A stretch of DNA of 64,000 nt from Marinisporobacter sp. (GCA_025210525.1 JAOARP010000053.1:124001-188000); one strand, 5' to 3'; positions 1-9,431 are shown, numbered from the stretch's first letter. Numbers and translations are program-made. The notes: generated by a model not told the origin, from the letters alone.

Positions 1-225
1 GTGTAAATATTTTTATTTGAATGAACTTGAATAATCATATTTTATAAATTAATTATAGCATGGTTACTGTGTTTTATATTGGATAAATTTAACATAAGTA
101 TTTATTTAGTGTAATATAAAAGAATACATATCTATTCACAAAATGGATTAAAATTTATTTGTATGCTTGATTATAAAAAAACAAATCCTATAGGAATATG
201 AAAAAATTATAAAAGGGTGAGAAAA

Positions 226-609
226 ATGATCAATGTAGTTGCAGGGATTCTCATGAATGAAAAAGAAGAAATACTCATTGCCAAGCGAAAAGAAGAAAAA
301 CATTTAGGTGGATATTGGGAGTTTCCAGGAGGAAAGATAGAAAATGGAGAAACACCAGAGGAAAGCTTAATCCGAGAGCTAAAAGAAGAGATGAATATCA
401 CTATTAAGGTTAAAGACTATTTTGGAGAAAATATTTATAAATACGAAAGAGGAACAATAAAATTGATAGCATATTTTTGTGAAATTGTTGAAGGAAATAT
501 CACATTAACAGATCATTCAGAATACAAATGGATAAAAAAAGAAGATTTAAAGCAATATAAATTGGCACTAGCAGATATTTATTTTGTGAAGCTTTTATGT
601 GAGGATTAG
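226..609 (+). CDS. MutT-like Nudix hydrolase (8-oxo-dGTP/CTP pyrophosphohydrolase type)
   Basis: This is a small cytosolic Nudix pyrophosphatase of about 128 residues that should hydrolyse (deoxy)nucleoside triphosphates, with oxidised dGTP or pyrimidine nucleotides as the likely substrates. The Nudix box is visible at about residues 35-57: GKIENGE, then REL, KEE and MNI. It fits Gx5Ex7REUxEE, except that the usual last Gly is Asn. The fold start (VVAGILMNEKEEILIAKR) and WEFPGGK are typical of MutT. An in-frame GTG lies at 217, but AAAGGGTG at 212-219 serves as Shine-Dalgarno for the ATG at 226, so I chose that start. It is monocistronic and followed by a clear terminator. The family is secure; the exact substrate is not. 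Confidence 0.9.
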   Translation: MINVVAGILMNEKEEILIAKRKEEKHLGGYWEFPGGKIENGETPEESLIRELKEEMNITIKVKDYFGENIYKYERGTIKLIAYFCEIVEGNITLTDHSEYKWIKKEDLKQYKLALADIYFVKLLCED

Positions 610-610
610 A

Positions 611-640
611 AAAAAGCACTATGGATTTTATAGTGCTTTT
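611..640 (+). terminator. intrinsic terminator after the Nudix gene
   Basis: AAAAGCACTAT and its complement ATAGTGCTTTT flank a short loop directly after the stop codon and end in a T run. Confidence 0.85.
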
Positions 641-704
641 CAGTGGATAGGAAATTATAAGATTTAAAATTTGTGTACAAATTATGGATGGAAAATCAAA
701 TGCT

Positions 705-765
705 TCATCGCTTTGAGCAAGTTTTATTACAAAAGAAGAGTTTTGTAATGAAACTTGCGAGATGA
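705..765. other. long perfect-type hairpin of unknown role
   Basis: An 18-bp inverted repeat (717-734 with 741-758, one mismatch that is a wobble in RNA) encloses a 6-nt loop. Short outer arms, TCATC at 705-709 and GATGA at 761-765, can extend the stem past an asymmetric interior loop. It lies in the convergent gap between the Nudix gene, which already has its own terminator, and the TCS1 kinase. No T-tract follows it on either strand, so it is not an ordinary terminator. A 12-bp palindrome, TTTCACGTGAAA, lies nearby at about 794-805. It could be a small structured RNA, a processed 3' end or a remnant repeat. Confidence 0.5.
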
Positions 766-806
766 GTATATGCGATAGTATAATGCGAATTTTTTCACGT
801 GAAACT

Positions 807-2231
807 TTATATAGGTAAAGAAAAATAAACGGTAGTTCCTATATCAATTGTACTTTCTATCCATATCTCTCCTCCATGAGCCAGGATGATTTGTTTACAG
901 ATAGCTAGACCTAATCCTGTACCGCCACGCTTTTTTGTTCTAGCTTTTTCACCTGTGAAAAAGTGATCAAAAACAGAAGGAATATGTTCCGATGGAATGC
1001 CACTGCCGTTATCTTTTATGGAAACAATTAGAGAATTATTTTCAAGAAATATGGATATTTCAATGATTCCATCGTGGGTGATATACTTTTTAGCATTCCC
1101 AATAATATTTAATAAAACTTGAGTAATTCTTTTTCTATCACAGTTAATTTGAACAGATGGAATAGGATCATTTACTTTAAAAGTAATAGGAAGATCTTTA
1201 AATTCTAGTTCAAAAGGGGTGAACATTTCTTTAAAGATTTTTTCACTATCTTCTATAACAAAATCCATTGGGAATTTACCAACTTCAAGCTGAGAGAGAC
1301 AAAATAAATCTTGGATCCTTTGGTCTAATTCATTTGTTTTATTTTTGATAACGGATAAATAACGATCTTGTTTTTCTTTATTTGTAGCAAGTCCTTTTTC
1401 TAATGCTTCTACATAGCTTTTAATAGAGGTAATGGGGGTTCGCAAATCGTGAGAAATACAAGCAAATAACTCTTTTCTGGATTGCTCATATTTTTCCTTT
1501 TCTTCAGCAGCTTCCCTTAATTGGATTCTCATACTGTCAAAAGTTTTACAAAATTTTGCTATTTCATTTTTCCCATCATATTCTACCTTCCTATTAAATA
1601 TCCCTTTTGCAATTTCTTCTGATGATAAAATCAAAGTTTTTATAGGCTCTGATATTCCCTTAGAAATTTTGATGGAGAAAAATAATATGAGTCCTATTAA
1701 AATTAAAAAAGAAAAAATTAATATGAATAATGTAATGCTGAAGTATTTTTTAAAATATGACTCTACATTTATTTTCATGGTAATGAGTGCAGTACCTACT
1801 AGTTGATCACCAATAAATATTTCTTCAGCGGTTTTATAATTAGAGTCTTCATCAAAGGATTGAATAGTTTTTTTATCAATAATAATATTTTTAGAAAGAG
1901 CTTCTTGATCTAAAGCATCGAATAAAAGTTTTCCTTTAGGATCTACTATTTGAACATTAGATACGTATTTTTGATTTTTATAGAGCACTTTTTGGTAAAA
2001 GGTATCATGATCTTTAATAATAGAATAATTATCTTCAATTTTTAAACGAAGCTTATCTATAGAATACATTACATCGTCTATGTTATCTATTCTTGAATTA
2101 TTTAATTTTATATCAGAGATTAAATAATTTTTCACAATAGTTGAATTGTGGATAAAGGAAAATAATCCGATCATAATAAGGATAGGAATGATTAAAGAGA
2201 TTGTAAAGCTTAATAGAATTTTCTTTTTCAT
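807..2231 (-). CDS. Sensor histidine kinase of TCS1
   Basis: This is a membrane histidine kinase of 474 residues that should phosphorylate the response regulator encoded just upstream (4-nt overlap, ATGA type). Residues 7-27 and about 164-187 are membrane segments. They enclose an extracytoplasmic sensor of about 135 residues with no motif I recognise. A HAMP linker follows at about 190-240. The HisKA domain has SHDLRTP with the phosphoacceptor at about H261. The ATPase domain has NIIGNAKK, DNGSGIP and GGTGLGLAI. It is divergent from an ABC efflux operon whose promoter carries phased repeats, so that operon is the likely target. The signal is probably an antimicrobial or envelope stress, by inference from the neighbours. 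Confidence 0.93.
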   Translation of the reverse strand: MKKKILLSFTISLIIPILIMIGLFSFIHNSTIVKNYLISDIKLNNSRIDNIDDVMYSIDKLRLKIEDNYSIIKDHDTFYQKVLYKNQKYVSNVQIVDPKGKLLFDALDQEALSKNIIIDKKTIQSFDEDSNYKTAEEIFIGDQLVGTALITMKINVESYFKKYFSITLFILIFSFLILIGLILFFSIKISKGISEPIKTLILSSEEIAKGIFNRKVEYDGKNEIAKFCKTFDSMRIQLREAAEEKEKYEQSRKELFACISHDLRTPITSIKSYVEALEKGLATNKEKQDRYLSVIKNKTNELDQRIQDLFCLSQLEVGKFPMDFVIEDSEKIFKEMFTPFELEFKDLPITFKVNDPIPSVQINCDRKRITQVLLNIIGNAKKYITHDGIIEISIFLENNSLIVSIKDNGSGIPSEHIPSVFDHFFTGEKARTKKRGGTGLGLAICKQIILAHGGEIWIESTIDIGTTVYFSLPI

Positions 2232-2935
2232 AGTGAGCTCCTTGAAAACTTGTATCCTACTCGCCAGATAGTTTTGATATATTGTGGATGAGCAGGATCT
2301 TTTTCTATTTTTTCTCGAATTTTTCGAATATGAACTGTAACCGTATTGATATCACCATAATCATTGTATCCCCATACATGATTGAAAATTTGTTCCTTTG
2401 TGAGTACTCGATTTTCATTTAATATTAAATATTTAAGGAGTTGAAATTCCTTTGCTGCAAAAGGAATATTTTCTCCGTTCACAAGAACCGAATGAGATTT
2501 AAAACAAATTTCAATGTGATCAAATGAATAAATATCTTGATTTTTATCTGGAGCAGGGGTTGAAAATTTTGTATATCTTCTTAAATGGGACTTAACCCTT
2601 GCAACTAACTCTCCTGAATCAAATGGTTTTGTCATATAATCATCTGCACCAAAACCAAGCCCTAAAATTTTGTCTGTATTAGCTCCTTTGGCACTAAGCA
2701 TGATAATAGGAACGATAGATTTAGCACGAATGGTTCTACACACTTCCATTCCATCTATTTTAGGAAGCATAAGGTCTAAAATAACTAATTGAGGTTGATG
2801 CTTTTCAAAAATGTTTATGGCTTCTTCACCATCAAAGGCTAATAAAACTTCATATCCTTCTATTTCTAAAAAATCCTTTATAATTTCACCGATTTCAACT
2901 TCATCATCTACGACTAGAATTTTTTCACTGTTCAT
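2228..2935 (-). CDS. OmpR/PhoB-family response regulator of TCS1
   Basis: This DNA-binding response regulator has about 235 residues. The receiver domain has the acidic pocket DDE at 10-12, the phosphoacceptor near D54 (VILDLMLP), a T/S position in MLSAKG and a Lys in TKPF. The C-terminal winged helix contains the recognition region NTVTVHIRKIREKI. A GTG codon nine bases upstream overlaps the AGGAGGTG ribosome site, so the ATG at 2935 is the better start. It is co-transcribed with the kinase downstream. Its own sigma-A-like promoter is readable at 2957-2985. The 11-bp-phased repeats at 3009-3040 in the shared divergent region are good candidate binding sites for it. Confidence 0.94.
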   Translation of the reverse strand: MNSEKILVVDDEVEIGEIIKDFLEIEGYEVLLAFDGEEAINIFEKHQPQLVILDLMLPKIDGMEVCRTIRAKSIVPIIMLSAKGANTDKILGLGFGADDYMTKPFDSGELVARVKSHLRRYTKFSTPAPDKNQDIYSFDHIEICFKSHSVLVNGENIPFAAKEFQLLKYLILNENRVLTKEQIFNHVWGYNDYGDINTVTVHIRKIREKIEKDPAHPQYIKTIWRVGYKFSRSSL

Positions 2936-2956
2936 TTTGTACACCTCCTATTTTCT

Positions 2957-2985
2957 ATCATATCAAATCAAATACTGTTTTGTAA
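2957..2985 (-). promoter_or_regulatory. sigma-A-type promoter for TCS1
   Basis: On the minus strand TTACAA (2985-2980), a 17-bp spacer and TATGAT (2962-2957) precede the response regulator, followed by a strong AGGAGGTG ribosome site. Confidence 0.7.
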
Positions 2986-3008
2986 TATTGAATGAAAAAT
3001 ACTTAATA

Positions 3009-3056
3009 GTTTCTTAAGGGTTTCATAACGGTTTTATAAGTTAGGGGGAGTATTCT
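3009..3056 (+). promoter_or_regulatory. three 11-bp-phased operator repeats and -10 box of the first efflux operon
   Basis: GTTTCTTAAG (3009), GTTTCATAAC (3020) and GTTTTATAAG (3031) are direct repeats spaced exactly 11 bp, the period used by OmpR/PhoB-type dimers. A TATTCT -10 box lies at 3051. No good -35 is present; the last repeats occupy its place, as in activator-dependent Pho-type promoters. The likely binder is the TCS1 regulator encoded on the other side of this region. The repeat is seen; the regulator assignment is inferred. Confidence 0.68.
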
Positions 3057-3089
3057 AAATATAAGAAAGATCACTGGGAGGGAAATAAG

Positions 3090-4313
3090 ATGAATAAAAA
3101 AATAATAATTGGTGTGATTAGTGCACTTATAGTGGTTATGGTGATAGCTGTTGGCTTTGGTTTTAAAAGTGCAGGGGCTAAAGCGAAAGAAGAAAATATA
3201 CAACAAACATTAACGGTAGAAAAAATGGATTTAGAAAGTAATATCTATACAAATGGCACGGTTACTACAGATGAAGCAAGAAAAATCAACTATGATGGAA
3301 CAGGTGTTGTAGAAAAGGTTTTTGTAAAAGAAGGAGAAATCGTAGAAAAAGGTCAAGTTCTTGCAAAGTTAAAATCGGATCAATTAGAAAATAATATTCA
3401 ATTGAAAAAGATTCAAATTGAAATCGAGAAATCTAAGCTAGACCAAATGATTAAAGAAGGGGACCAATCTTTAAATATTGCCCTTAAAAATGCTAAGGTT
3501 CAATTGGAAGAAGCAAAAAGAAATCATGAAGCAAACAAAGCTTTATGGGAAGCTAAAGCCATTAGTAATACAGAATTTGAAAAATCTAAAACAGCCTTTG
3601 AGCAAGCAACAAATAATTTTGATGAAGCAGATTTTAAATTAAAGAATTCAAGTAATCAATCTAACATAGCTGTTCAAAGAAAAACGATAGAAACTGCTAA
3701 CTTAGAGCTTAAACAATTAGAAAAAGATCTAGGAAAAACAACGATTAAAAGCAGTATAGATGGAACAGTAACACAAATAAACCTAAAAGAAGGGGTTGCC
3801 TTTAAAAGAGAAGATCATATGTTTTATGTACAAAACTTCAAGAAAAATGAAATTGTTGCAAATGTTTCAGAGGCAGATATTAATAAGGTAAAGCTAGGAC
3901 AAAAGGTAAAAATTACAGGAAACTCTATTAAAGGAAAGACCTTGTTTGGGAAGGTTTTAAGAATTGCTCCAGGGACGAAAAAGATTGATGGAAAAAAACA
4001 AGCATATGTAGAGATTCGAATTGCGTTAGACGAGTATATTCCTGATTTAAGAACAGGATTTTCGGTGAACTTAGTATTAAATACAGCAAGTAAGAAAAAT
4101 GTAAAAGCTGTAAAATTCGAAGCAATTAGTTCAGATATTGAAGGCAATAAATTTGTAAATATACTTGCAAAGGATGGAGAAATGAAAAAAGTACCTGTGG
4201 AAATCGGTGTTGAAGGAGATGTTTATGTAGAAATTATCAGTGATGAAATAAAAGTAGGAGATCAGTTATTGATGAATGAAGATTATACAAAAGTTGAAGA
4301 AGAAACATTTTAA
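3090..4313 (+). CDS. MacA/HlyD-type periplasmic-adaptor-like subunit of efflux ABC system 1
   Basis: This membrane-fusion-like adaptor of 407 residues works with the ATPase and permease encoded immediately downstream. It has an N-terminal membrane anchor at about 5-25. Next comes a biotinyl-lipoyl-like half ([20 protein letters not shown], about 70-90), then a long coiled coil at about 100-215 rich in Lys/Glu. The second lipoyl half ([17 protein letters not shown]) and a beta-barrel domain follow. The ATG at 3090 is preceded by GGGAGGG. In Gram-positive bacteria such adaptors accompany MacB-type ABC exporters of peptides or drugs. The divergent TCS1 and the phased repeats upstream suggest induction by the exported or toxic compound. 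Confidence 0.9.
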   Translation: MNKKIIIGVISALIVVMVIAVGFGFKSAGAKAKEENIQQTLTVEKMDLESNIYTNGTVTTDEARKINYDGTGVVEKVFVKEGEIVEKGQVLAKLKSDQLENNIQLKKIQIEIEKSKLDQMIKEGDQSLNIALKNAKVQLEEAKRNHEANKALWEAKAISNTEFEKSKTAFEQATNNFDEADFKLKNSSNQSNIAVQRKTIETANLELKQLEKDLGKTTIKSSIDGTVTQINLKEGVAFKREDHMFYVQNFKKNEIVANVSEADINKVKLGQKVKITGNSIKGKTLFGKVLRIAPGTKKIDGKKQAYVEIRIALDEYIPDLRTGFSVNLVLNTASKKNVKAVKFEAISSDIEGNKFVNILAKDGEMKKVPVEIGVEGDVYVEIISDEIKVGDQLLMNEDYTKVEEETF

Positions 4314-4336
4314 AGGTTAAAGAGGAGGCGGTTCAT

Positions 4337-5017
4337 ATGATTAAGATTACAGATTTGAAAAAAGTATATAAAACGGGAAGTCTTGAATTTGAAGCTTTAA
4401 AAGGAATCAATTTACACATAAAAAGAGGTGAATTTGTAGCCATCATAGGACCATCAGGATCAGGGAAATCTACTCTCATGAACATTTTAGGATGTTTAGA
4501 CGCTTCTTCTGATGGGAGATATATATTAAATAATAATGATGTTTGTGCAATGAATGATGAAGAATTAGCAAAAATCAGAAATAGGGAAATTGGATTTGTA
4601 TTTCAATCCTTTAATTTATTACCTAAATTATCATCCCTTCAAAATGTGGAGTTACCTCTAATATATTTAGGAGTACCACAAAGAGAAAGAATTTTAAGAG
4701 CTGAAAAATCTTTAGATAGTGTAGGGCTGTTAGAGAGAAAAGATCATAAACCTAATGAATTATCTGGAGGACAAAGACAAAGAATCGCTGTTGCTAGAGC
4801 CCTTGTAACAGAGCCATCCGTAATCCTTGCAGATGAACCTACAGGAAATTTAGATTCTAAAACCACAGATGAGATTATGAATCTTTTTAAAGAATTAAAT
4901 CAAAAAGGAAATACCATTGTAATTGTTACCCATGAACCAGAGATTGCAGCACAAGCTAAAAGAGTGATTACAGTAAAGGACGGTTTTATTGTTAGAGATA
5001 TATATAATTATGAATAG
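4337..5017 (+). CDS. MacB-type ABC transporter ATP-binding subunit 1
   Basis: This cytosolic ATPase of 226 residues belongs to the LolD/MacB (FtsE-like) group. Walker A is GPSGSGKST at about 38-46, the signature is LSGGQRQR and Walker B is VILADEPTG, followed by an H-loop in VTHEPE. The start has AGAGGAGG upstream. It lies between the adaptor and the FtsX-like permease and drives efflux or extraction of a membrane-associated substrate, which cannot be named from sequence. Confidence 0.95.
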   Translation: MIKITDLKKVYKTGSLEFEALKGINLHIKRGEFVAIIGPSGSGKSTLMNILGCLDASSDGRYILNNNDVCAMNDEELAKIRNREIGFVFQSFNLLPKLSSLQNVELPLIYLGVPQRERILRAEKSLDSVGLLERKDHKPNELSGGQRQRIAVARALVTEPSVILADEPTGNLDSKTTDEIMNLFKELNQKGNTIVIVTHEPEIAAQAKRVITVKDGFIVRDIYNYE

Positions 5018-5032
5018 AGAAGAGGTGATTCG

Positions 5033-6244
5033 ATGAATATTTTAGAAAGTATAAAAATGGCGATCATTTCTGTTCGTGGAAATAAATTAAGAACATTATT
5101 GACCATGTTAGGAATTATCATTGGAATTTCTTCTGTTATTACATTGGTAGCCCTTGGAAAAGGTAGTCAGAATTCAATGACGAAGGAATTTAAAGATGGG
5201 GGTGCCAACAAAGCTGTCATATATTTGAATGAAGATGAAGTAACAAGTGAAGAAATGAATATGGATCATAGTGATTTAAAAGCCATCAAAAGAATTTATG
5301 GAAGTAAACTAGAAGCCATATCTTTTAGTCAAGGGTTAGCAGGTTCTCTGACTTTAGGAAGAAAAACTTATCATATAAATTTGAGTGGCGTTGCATCAGA
5401 TTATAATAAAATCGAAAATATGACGATAAAAAAGGGAAGATTTTTAGTACCTAGTGATATTTCAAGCCAACGATATTCAGCAGTTATAGAATCAAAGATG
5501 GCAGAAAAGTTTTTTAAAGATATAAATCCTTTAGGGAAAAGAATAACCTTTGATGTAGATGGACAAACTCTTTCGTATGTTGTTGTAGGTGTATTTGAAA
5601 AACCAAAGAGTTTTATGAGTATGAGCGGAGGAAAAGAAACCTTTAATTTATATGCACCTTATACAAATTTAGAACAAATTACAGGAGAAACAACTTATGG
5701 TGCTATAGAAATGAATGTAAAGAGCGGAGAAAATGTAAAAGAAACGGTGAAGAGCGTGGTAAACTTGGTAGAAAGAAGACATGATATCGTAGGGAAAAAG
5801 AAATATATGATTTCTACATCTGAAGGTATGATGAAAATGGTAAATAATATTACTGGAAAAATGACAGCCTTTGTAAGTGCTATTGCAGCAATTTCTCTTT
5901 TAGTTGGTGGAATCGGGATTATGAATATTATGATGGTTTCTGTAACGGAAAGAACACGAGAGATTGGAATAAGAAAAGCTATAGGAGCCAATAAAAAAGT
6001 TGTATTAGTTCAATTTTTAGTTGAATCTGTTATTGTATCAGGAATGGGCGGTTTGATAGGGATTACATTAGGTTCTGGATTAGCTTATACTATTGGGAAG
6101 TTTATTAAAATAACACCAAGCATAACTTTAAGTGTTATAGCTATGGCATTTGCATTTTCTTCTGCCATTGGAATATTCTTTGGATTATATCCAGCCAATA
6201 AAGCTGCAAATTTAAATATTATTGATGCTTTAAGATATGAATAG
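5033..6244 (+). CDS. MacB/FtsX-type ABC permease 1
   Basis: This permease of 403 residues has the MacB topology. A first membrane segment at about 22-45 follows the conserved NKLRTLLTMLGIIIGI. A large extracytoplasmic MacB-PCD-like domain follows (about 50-270). Three C-terminal membrane segments close the FtsX domain, with ERTREIGIRKAIGA between them. It is the last gene of the adaptor-ATPase-permease operon. No terminator separates it from tadA, so read-through into tadA is possible. Confidence 0.94.
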   Translation: MNILESIKMAIISVRGNKLRTLLTMLGIIIGISSVITLVALGKGSQNSMTKEFKDGGANKAVIYLNEDEVTSEEMNMDHSDLKAIKRIYGSKLEAISFSQGLAGSLTLGRKTYHINLSGVASDYNKIENMTIKKGRFLVPSDISSQRYSAVIESKMAEKFFKDINPLGKRITFDVDGQTLSYVVVGVFEKPKSFMSMSGGKETFNLYAPYTNLEQITGETTYGAIEMNVKSGENVKETVKSVVNLVERRHDIVGKKKYMISTSEGMMKMVNNITGKMTAFVSAIAAISLLVGGIGIMNIMMVSVTERTREIGIRKAIGANKKVVLVQFLVESVIVSGMGGLIGITLGSGLAYTIGKFIKITPSITLSVIAMAFAFSSAIGIFFGLYPANKAANLNIIDALRYE

Positions 6245-6321
6245 AATACTTGGGTAATTGTTTTGAAGATTTTGTTATGATATACTCAGATTTAGAAAAT
6301 CTATATAAGAAGAGGATAAAA

Positions 6322-6795
6322 ATGAACGAGATCTATATGAAAGAAGCTCTATTAGAAGCAAAAAAAGCAATGGACATAGAGGAAGTCCCTATTGGTGCAG
6401 TGATTGTAAAAAATGGAGAAATCATAGCAAGGGCACATAATTTAAGAGAATTTAGCAAAGACCCAACAAGCCATGCTGAAGTTTTAGCTATTCGAAAAGC
6501 TTCTGAAATTTTAGGAGGATGGAGGCTGACAGGGTGTGACCTTTATGTGACGGTTGAGCCTTGTCCCATGTGTGCAGGAGCTATCATGTTATCTAGAATA
6601 GATCGGCTCATTATAGGGACAATGGACCCTAAAGGTGGAGCCGTAGGATCTATCCTCAATATTGTTGAAGATGAACGATTTAACCATTATACAGAGGTTA
6701 TAAGAGGTGTCTTAAAAGAGGAATGTGCTGGTATGATGAAAATGTTTTTTAAAAAGTTAAGAAGAAGAAATAAAAACCCTAAAGAGAAGCTCTAG
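6322..6795 (+). CDS. tadA: tRNA-specific adenosine deaminase TadA
   Basis: TadA deaminates A34 to inosine in tRNA-Arg(ACG), which allows wobble decoding. The 157-residue protein has the zinc-deaminase signature HAE at 51-53 with the catalytic Glu53, and PCPMC at about 80-84. It also has the TadA-typical start YMKEALLEAKKA and GAVIV. The reading frame is open for 24 codons upstream, to 6250, but the ribosome site AGAAGAGG fits only the ATG at 6322. Its C-terminal codons form the left arm of a terminator shared with the convergent cls gene. Confidence 0.95.
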   Translation: MNEIYMKEALLEAKKAMDIEEVPIGAVIVKNGEIIARAHNLREFSKDPTSHAEVLAIRKASEILGGWRLTGCDLYVTVEPCPMCAGAIMLSRIDRLIIGTMDPKGGAVGSILNIVEDERFNHYTEVIRGVLKEECAGMMKMFFKKLRRRNKNPKEKL

Positions 6796-6802
6796 GGTTT
6801 TT
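6772..6802. terminator. bidirectional terminator between tadA and cls
   Basis: AAAAACCCTA and TAGGGTTTTT form a 10-bp stem. It overlaps the last tadA codons and is A/T-flanked on both sides, so it can end both convergent transcripts. Confidence 0.8.
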
Positions 6803-6803
6803 G

Positions 6804-8249
6804 TTATAGGATTGGAGATAATAACCTAAAAATAGATTCCTTAAATTTTATGACTTTAGAACGGTTTTTGTATATTTTACTAGTTATTTCTGTACAATCT
6901 GTCATATCTTTTTCAAAAATAGAGTTTAATTTACTAGAAGTAGCTGTATCATAAATAAATGCATTTACTTCAAAATTAAGTTTAAAGCTACGAACATCAA
7001 TATTAGCTGTTCCAACAGAGGAAAGCTTCCCATCTACAACAATAGTTTTAGCATGAATGAATCCTTTATCATATAAAAAGGTACGAACTCCAGACTGTAA
7101 TAGTTCTCCGATATAAGAATAGGTTGCCCAATAAACAAACATATGATCAGGCTTGCTAGGAATCATAAGCCTTACATCTACTCCTGAAAGGGCAGCAATT
7201 CTTAAAGCTGCTAGAATACTTTCATCTGGAATAAAATAAGGTGTTTGAATATAGATGCTTTCCCTTGCAGAATGAATAAGCTTTAAATATCCGTTTTTTA
7301 TTTGTTCTTGTTCAGAGTCTGGACCACTGGATACGATTTGAATCCCTGTTTTTCCGTGGACATTCACTTTAGGAAAATACCTAGAGTGATAGTGGATATT
7401 TTCTTTAGAAGCGTGTTGCCAATCTAATATAAAACGAAGTTGGATCATTTCAACAGCGCTTCCCTGTATTTTCAAATGGGTATCTCTCCAATACCCTAAA
7501 TTTTTATCTAATCCGAGGTACTCATCTCCAATATTAAAGCCTCCGATAAAGCCATATTTTCCATCAATGATTGCCAGTTTTCTATGATTTCTAAAGTTGA
7601 TTCTAAAGTTTATAAAAGGAATTTTAAATGGAAAAAATGAGGATACTTGTCCACCAACTGCTTTTAGCTCATCAAAAAAATTTCTTGGAAGATTATGACT
7701 TCCTACTGCATCATATAATAGTCTTACTGTAACTCCTTTTTTAGCTTTTCTGGTTAAAGCATTTACGATTCGTCTGCCTAAAGAATCATTTTGGATTATA
7801 TAATAGAGCATATGTATATGATCTTGTGCTCTTTCGATAGATTGAAGGAGTGCATCAAATTTTTCCTTGCCATCTGTAAAAATTTCAACGTCATTATTTT
7901 GACAAAAAATAGAATCATTACTCATTAAGTGCATATGCATCATATCTTGATATTCTTGCATAGCTGGATCGTTAAAATGGATTTGATTATTTTGCAAATA
8001 AGATATTTGTTCTAGTACGGCTTTGCGGATGATTTGATCCTCTTCTGTCTTTAGGTTGAATATTTTTTGTTTGCTAAGATTTTGCCCAAAGATCAAATAA
8101 AGAATAAATCCTATATTAGGCAATAATACTAATACCATGAGCCAGGCTAATGTAGAAGTAGGGTTTTTTCTTTCCAAAAATATAATGACAATAGCTAATA
8201 AAATATTGAGTATAAATAAAAGGGAAAGAGTTGAAATAAATGATTGCAT
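6804..8249 (-). CDS. cls: Cardiolipin synthase
   Basis: This membrane enzyme joins two phosphatidylglycerol molecules into cardiolipin. The 481-residue protein has two N-terminal membrane helices (about 5-26 and 35-56, PLDc_N region). Two phospholipase D domains follow, each with an HKD motif: HRKLAIIDG with His222 followed by GGFN, and HAKTIVVDG with His399 followed by GTANID. The length is standard for ClsA-type enzymes of Gram-positive bacteria. It is monocistronic with a terminator shared with tadA. The ribosome site is GAAGGAGG upstream of the ATG at 8249. Confidence 0.95.
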   Translation of the reverse strand: MQSFISTLSLLFILNILLAIVIIFLERKNPTSTLAWLMVLVLLPNIGFILYLIFGQNLSKQKIFNLKTEEDQIIRKAVLEQISYLQNNQIHFNDPAMQEYQDMMHMHLMSNDSIFCQNNDVEIFTDGKEKFDALLQSIERAQDHIHMLYYIIQNDSLGRRIVNALTRKAKKGVTVRLLYDAVGSHNLPRNFFDELKAVGGQVSSFFPFKIPFINFRINFRNHRKLAIIDGKYGFIGGFNIGDEYLGLDKNLGYWRDTHLKIQGSAVEMIQLRFILDWQHASKENIHYHSRYFPKVNVHGKTGIQIVSSGPDSEQEQIKNGYLKLIHSARESIYIQTPYFIPDESILAALRIAALSGVDVRLMIPSKPDHMFVYWATYSYIGELLQSGVRTFLYDKGFIHAKTIVVDGKLSSVGTANIDVRSFKLNFEVNAFIYDTATSSKLNSIFEKDMTDCTEITSKIYKNRSKVIKFKESIFRLLSPIL

Positions 8250-8295
8250 AACATGACCTCCTTCTCTTTATAATACCTTATTGAGAAATGATATT

Positions 8296-8336
8296 GCAAT
8301 GAAATAAAATTTATTGTTGAAATTTTATTTCATTGC
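8296..8336 (-). terminator. probable terminator of the orphan gerAB gene
   Basis: GCAATGAAATAAAAT pairs with its complement just past the gerAB stop. The stem is long but AT-rich and the T-tract on the minus strand is part of the stem, so efficiency is uncertain. Confidence 0.55.
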
Positions 8337-8339
8337 TTT

Positions 8340-9431
8340 TTATGAAGAAATACTTTTATGTTTATTTTTAATTTCAGATATTATCAATATAAGCATAGGT
8401 AAAAGAATTTGGAAGGGTATTGCATAATAGGGCCATACTTCCAGATTCCATTCTACCATAGCCATTAAGCTATCGTAAAGATATATAGTTAAGTTTATTA
8501 TATGAAGAGCACTGCAAGTAACGATGGAGCGGTAGTTGTAAATCCCAAAAATCTTACTAATACCTTTTGATATAGCCATTAAATATATACTTACCTTTAT
8601 AAAACCACCTATAATAAAAACCATTGTAAGAATAATTGTTAAGCTAGGAACAAAATAGAGAAATCTAACTCTTGATGCTGTATTGTATGTGGGATAGTAT
8701 GAACTTAATATATTCCCAGAACCAATAACTAAGATATTCATAAGAGAGATGAGTATAATAATTACTCCGCCTATAGCCAAACCCCACCAATATATTTTAA
8801 TAGATGATTTTTTTGTTTTAAATTGTGAAAATACCATAGAAAACACTACAACTTCTCCTAAAGGGAAGGAGAAGGTGAAAAAAGCTCCTTTTAGTATAGG
8901 AATAAAACCTTGATTTAAAATAGGTAAAATTCTAGCTATATCCATTTCAGGAATTAATAATAGTATCATGCTTGCTATCAAAAAAATATATAGATTGAGA
9001 AAAAACTGTGAAATTTTACCCAATACCTCTAGTCCTTCTTTTACTCCCCATATACATAAAAGCATAACCCCTATGGTAACGAGAGTATGTGGTGTTTCTA
9101 CTAAGTTTGTTGTTACTATAAACTGGCTTATACTGAGTGTTACCATTATAGATGTATGGTAGGCATACCATGTAAATAGAGTACAAATTATTTTACCAAT
9201 AAAATTACCGAAGCAAAAAAAAATAATATCAAATAAATCTTTATCAGGAAATAGGTAGTTTAAGCGAATATATATTAGAGATATAACTAATACCATAAAA
9301 ATACCTATTATAACAGCTAACCATGCATCTTGTTGAGCATCTATTCCCATTACTAAAATAGAAGATGTTCCTGTCATAAAAAGAATAATTAAGGAGATAC
9401 CTTGAATATCAGAAATAATTTCTTTTTTCAC
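8340..9431 (-). CDS. Orphan GerAB-family germinant-receptor permease subunit
   Basis: This inner spore membrane protein of 363 residues belongs to the GerAB/GerKB group (APC superfamily). About ten hydrophobic segments span the protein, starting at about 10-30. The B subunit of a germinant receptor binds or senses the small-molecule germinant. It stands alone here, without A or C subunits, whereas a full B-C-A operon lies at 28.3 kb. It could lend specificity to that receptor or be a stray duplicate. The two GerAB proteins have the same length but clearly different sequences. Confidence 0.88.
   Translation of the reverse strand: MKKEIISDIQGISLIILFMTGTSSILVMGIDAQQDAWLAVIIGIFMVLVISLIYIRLNYLFPDKDLFDIIFFCFGNFIGKIICTLFTWYAYHTSIMVTLSISQFIVTTNLVETPHTLVTIGVMLLCIWGVKEGLEVLGKISQFFLNLYIFLIASMILLLIPEMDIARILPILNQGFIPILKGAFFTFSFPLGEVVVFSMVFSQFKTKKSSIKIYWWGLAIGGVIIILISLMNILVIGSGNILSSYYPTYNTASRVRFLYFVPSLTIILTMVFIIGGFIKVSIYLMAISKGISKIFGIYNYRSIVTCSALHIINLTIYLYDSLMAMVEWNLEVWPYYAIPFQILLPMLILIISEIKNKHKSISS

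Noticed and set aside
1..225. Upstream 225 bp as the 3' end of another gene or an RNA gene
   Set aside because: Only AT-rich DNA with a TCCTATAGGA palindrome near 187; no coding frame, tRNA or terminator is visible.
3824..4147. Minus-strand open frames inside the adaptor gene and inside many other genes
   Set aside because: They are antisense shadows with low-complexity Phe/Ser/Ile-rich translations and no ribosome sites.
8296..8336. Long AT hairpin as a mobile-element end
   Set aside because: It directly follows the gerAB stop and is single; a terminator is the simpler reading.
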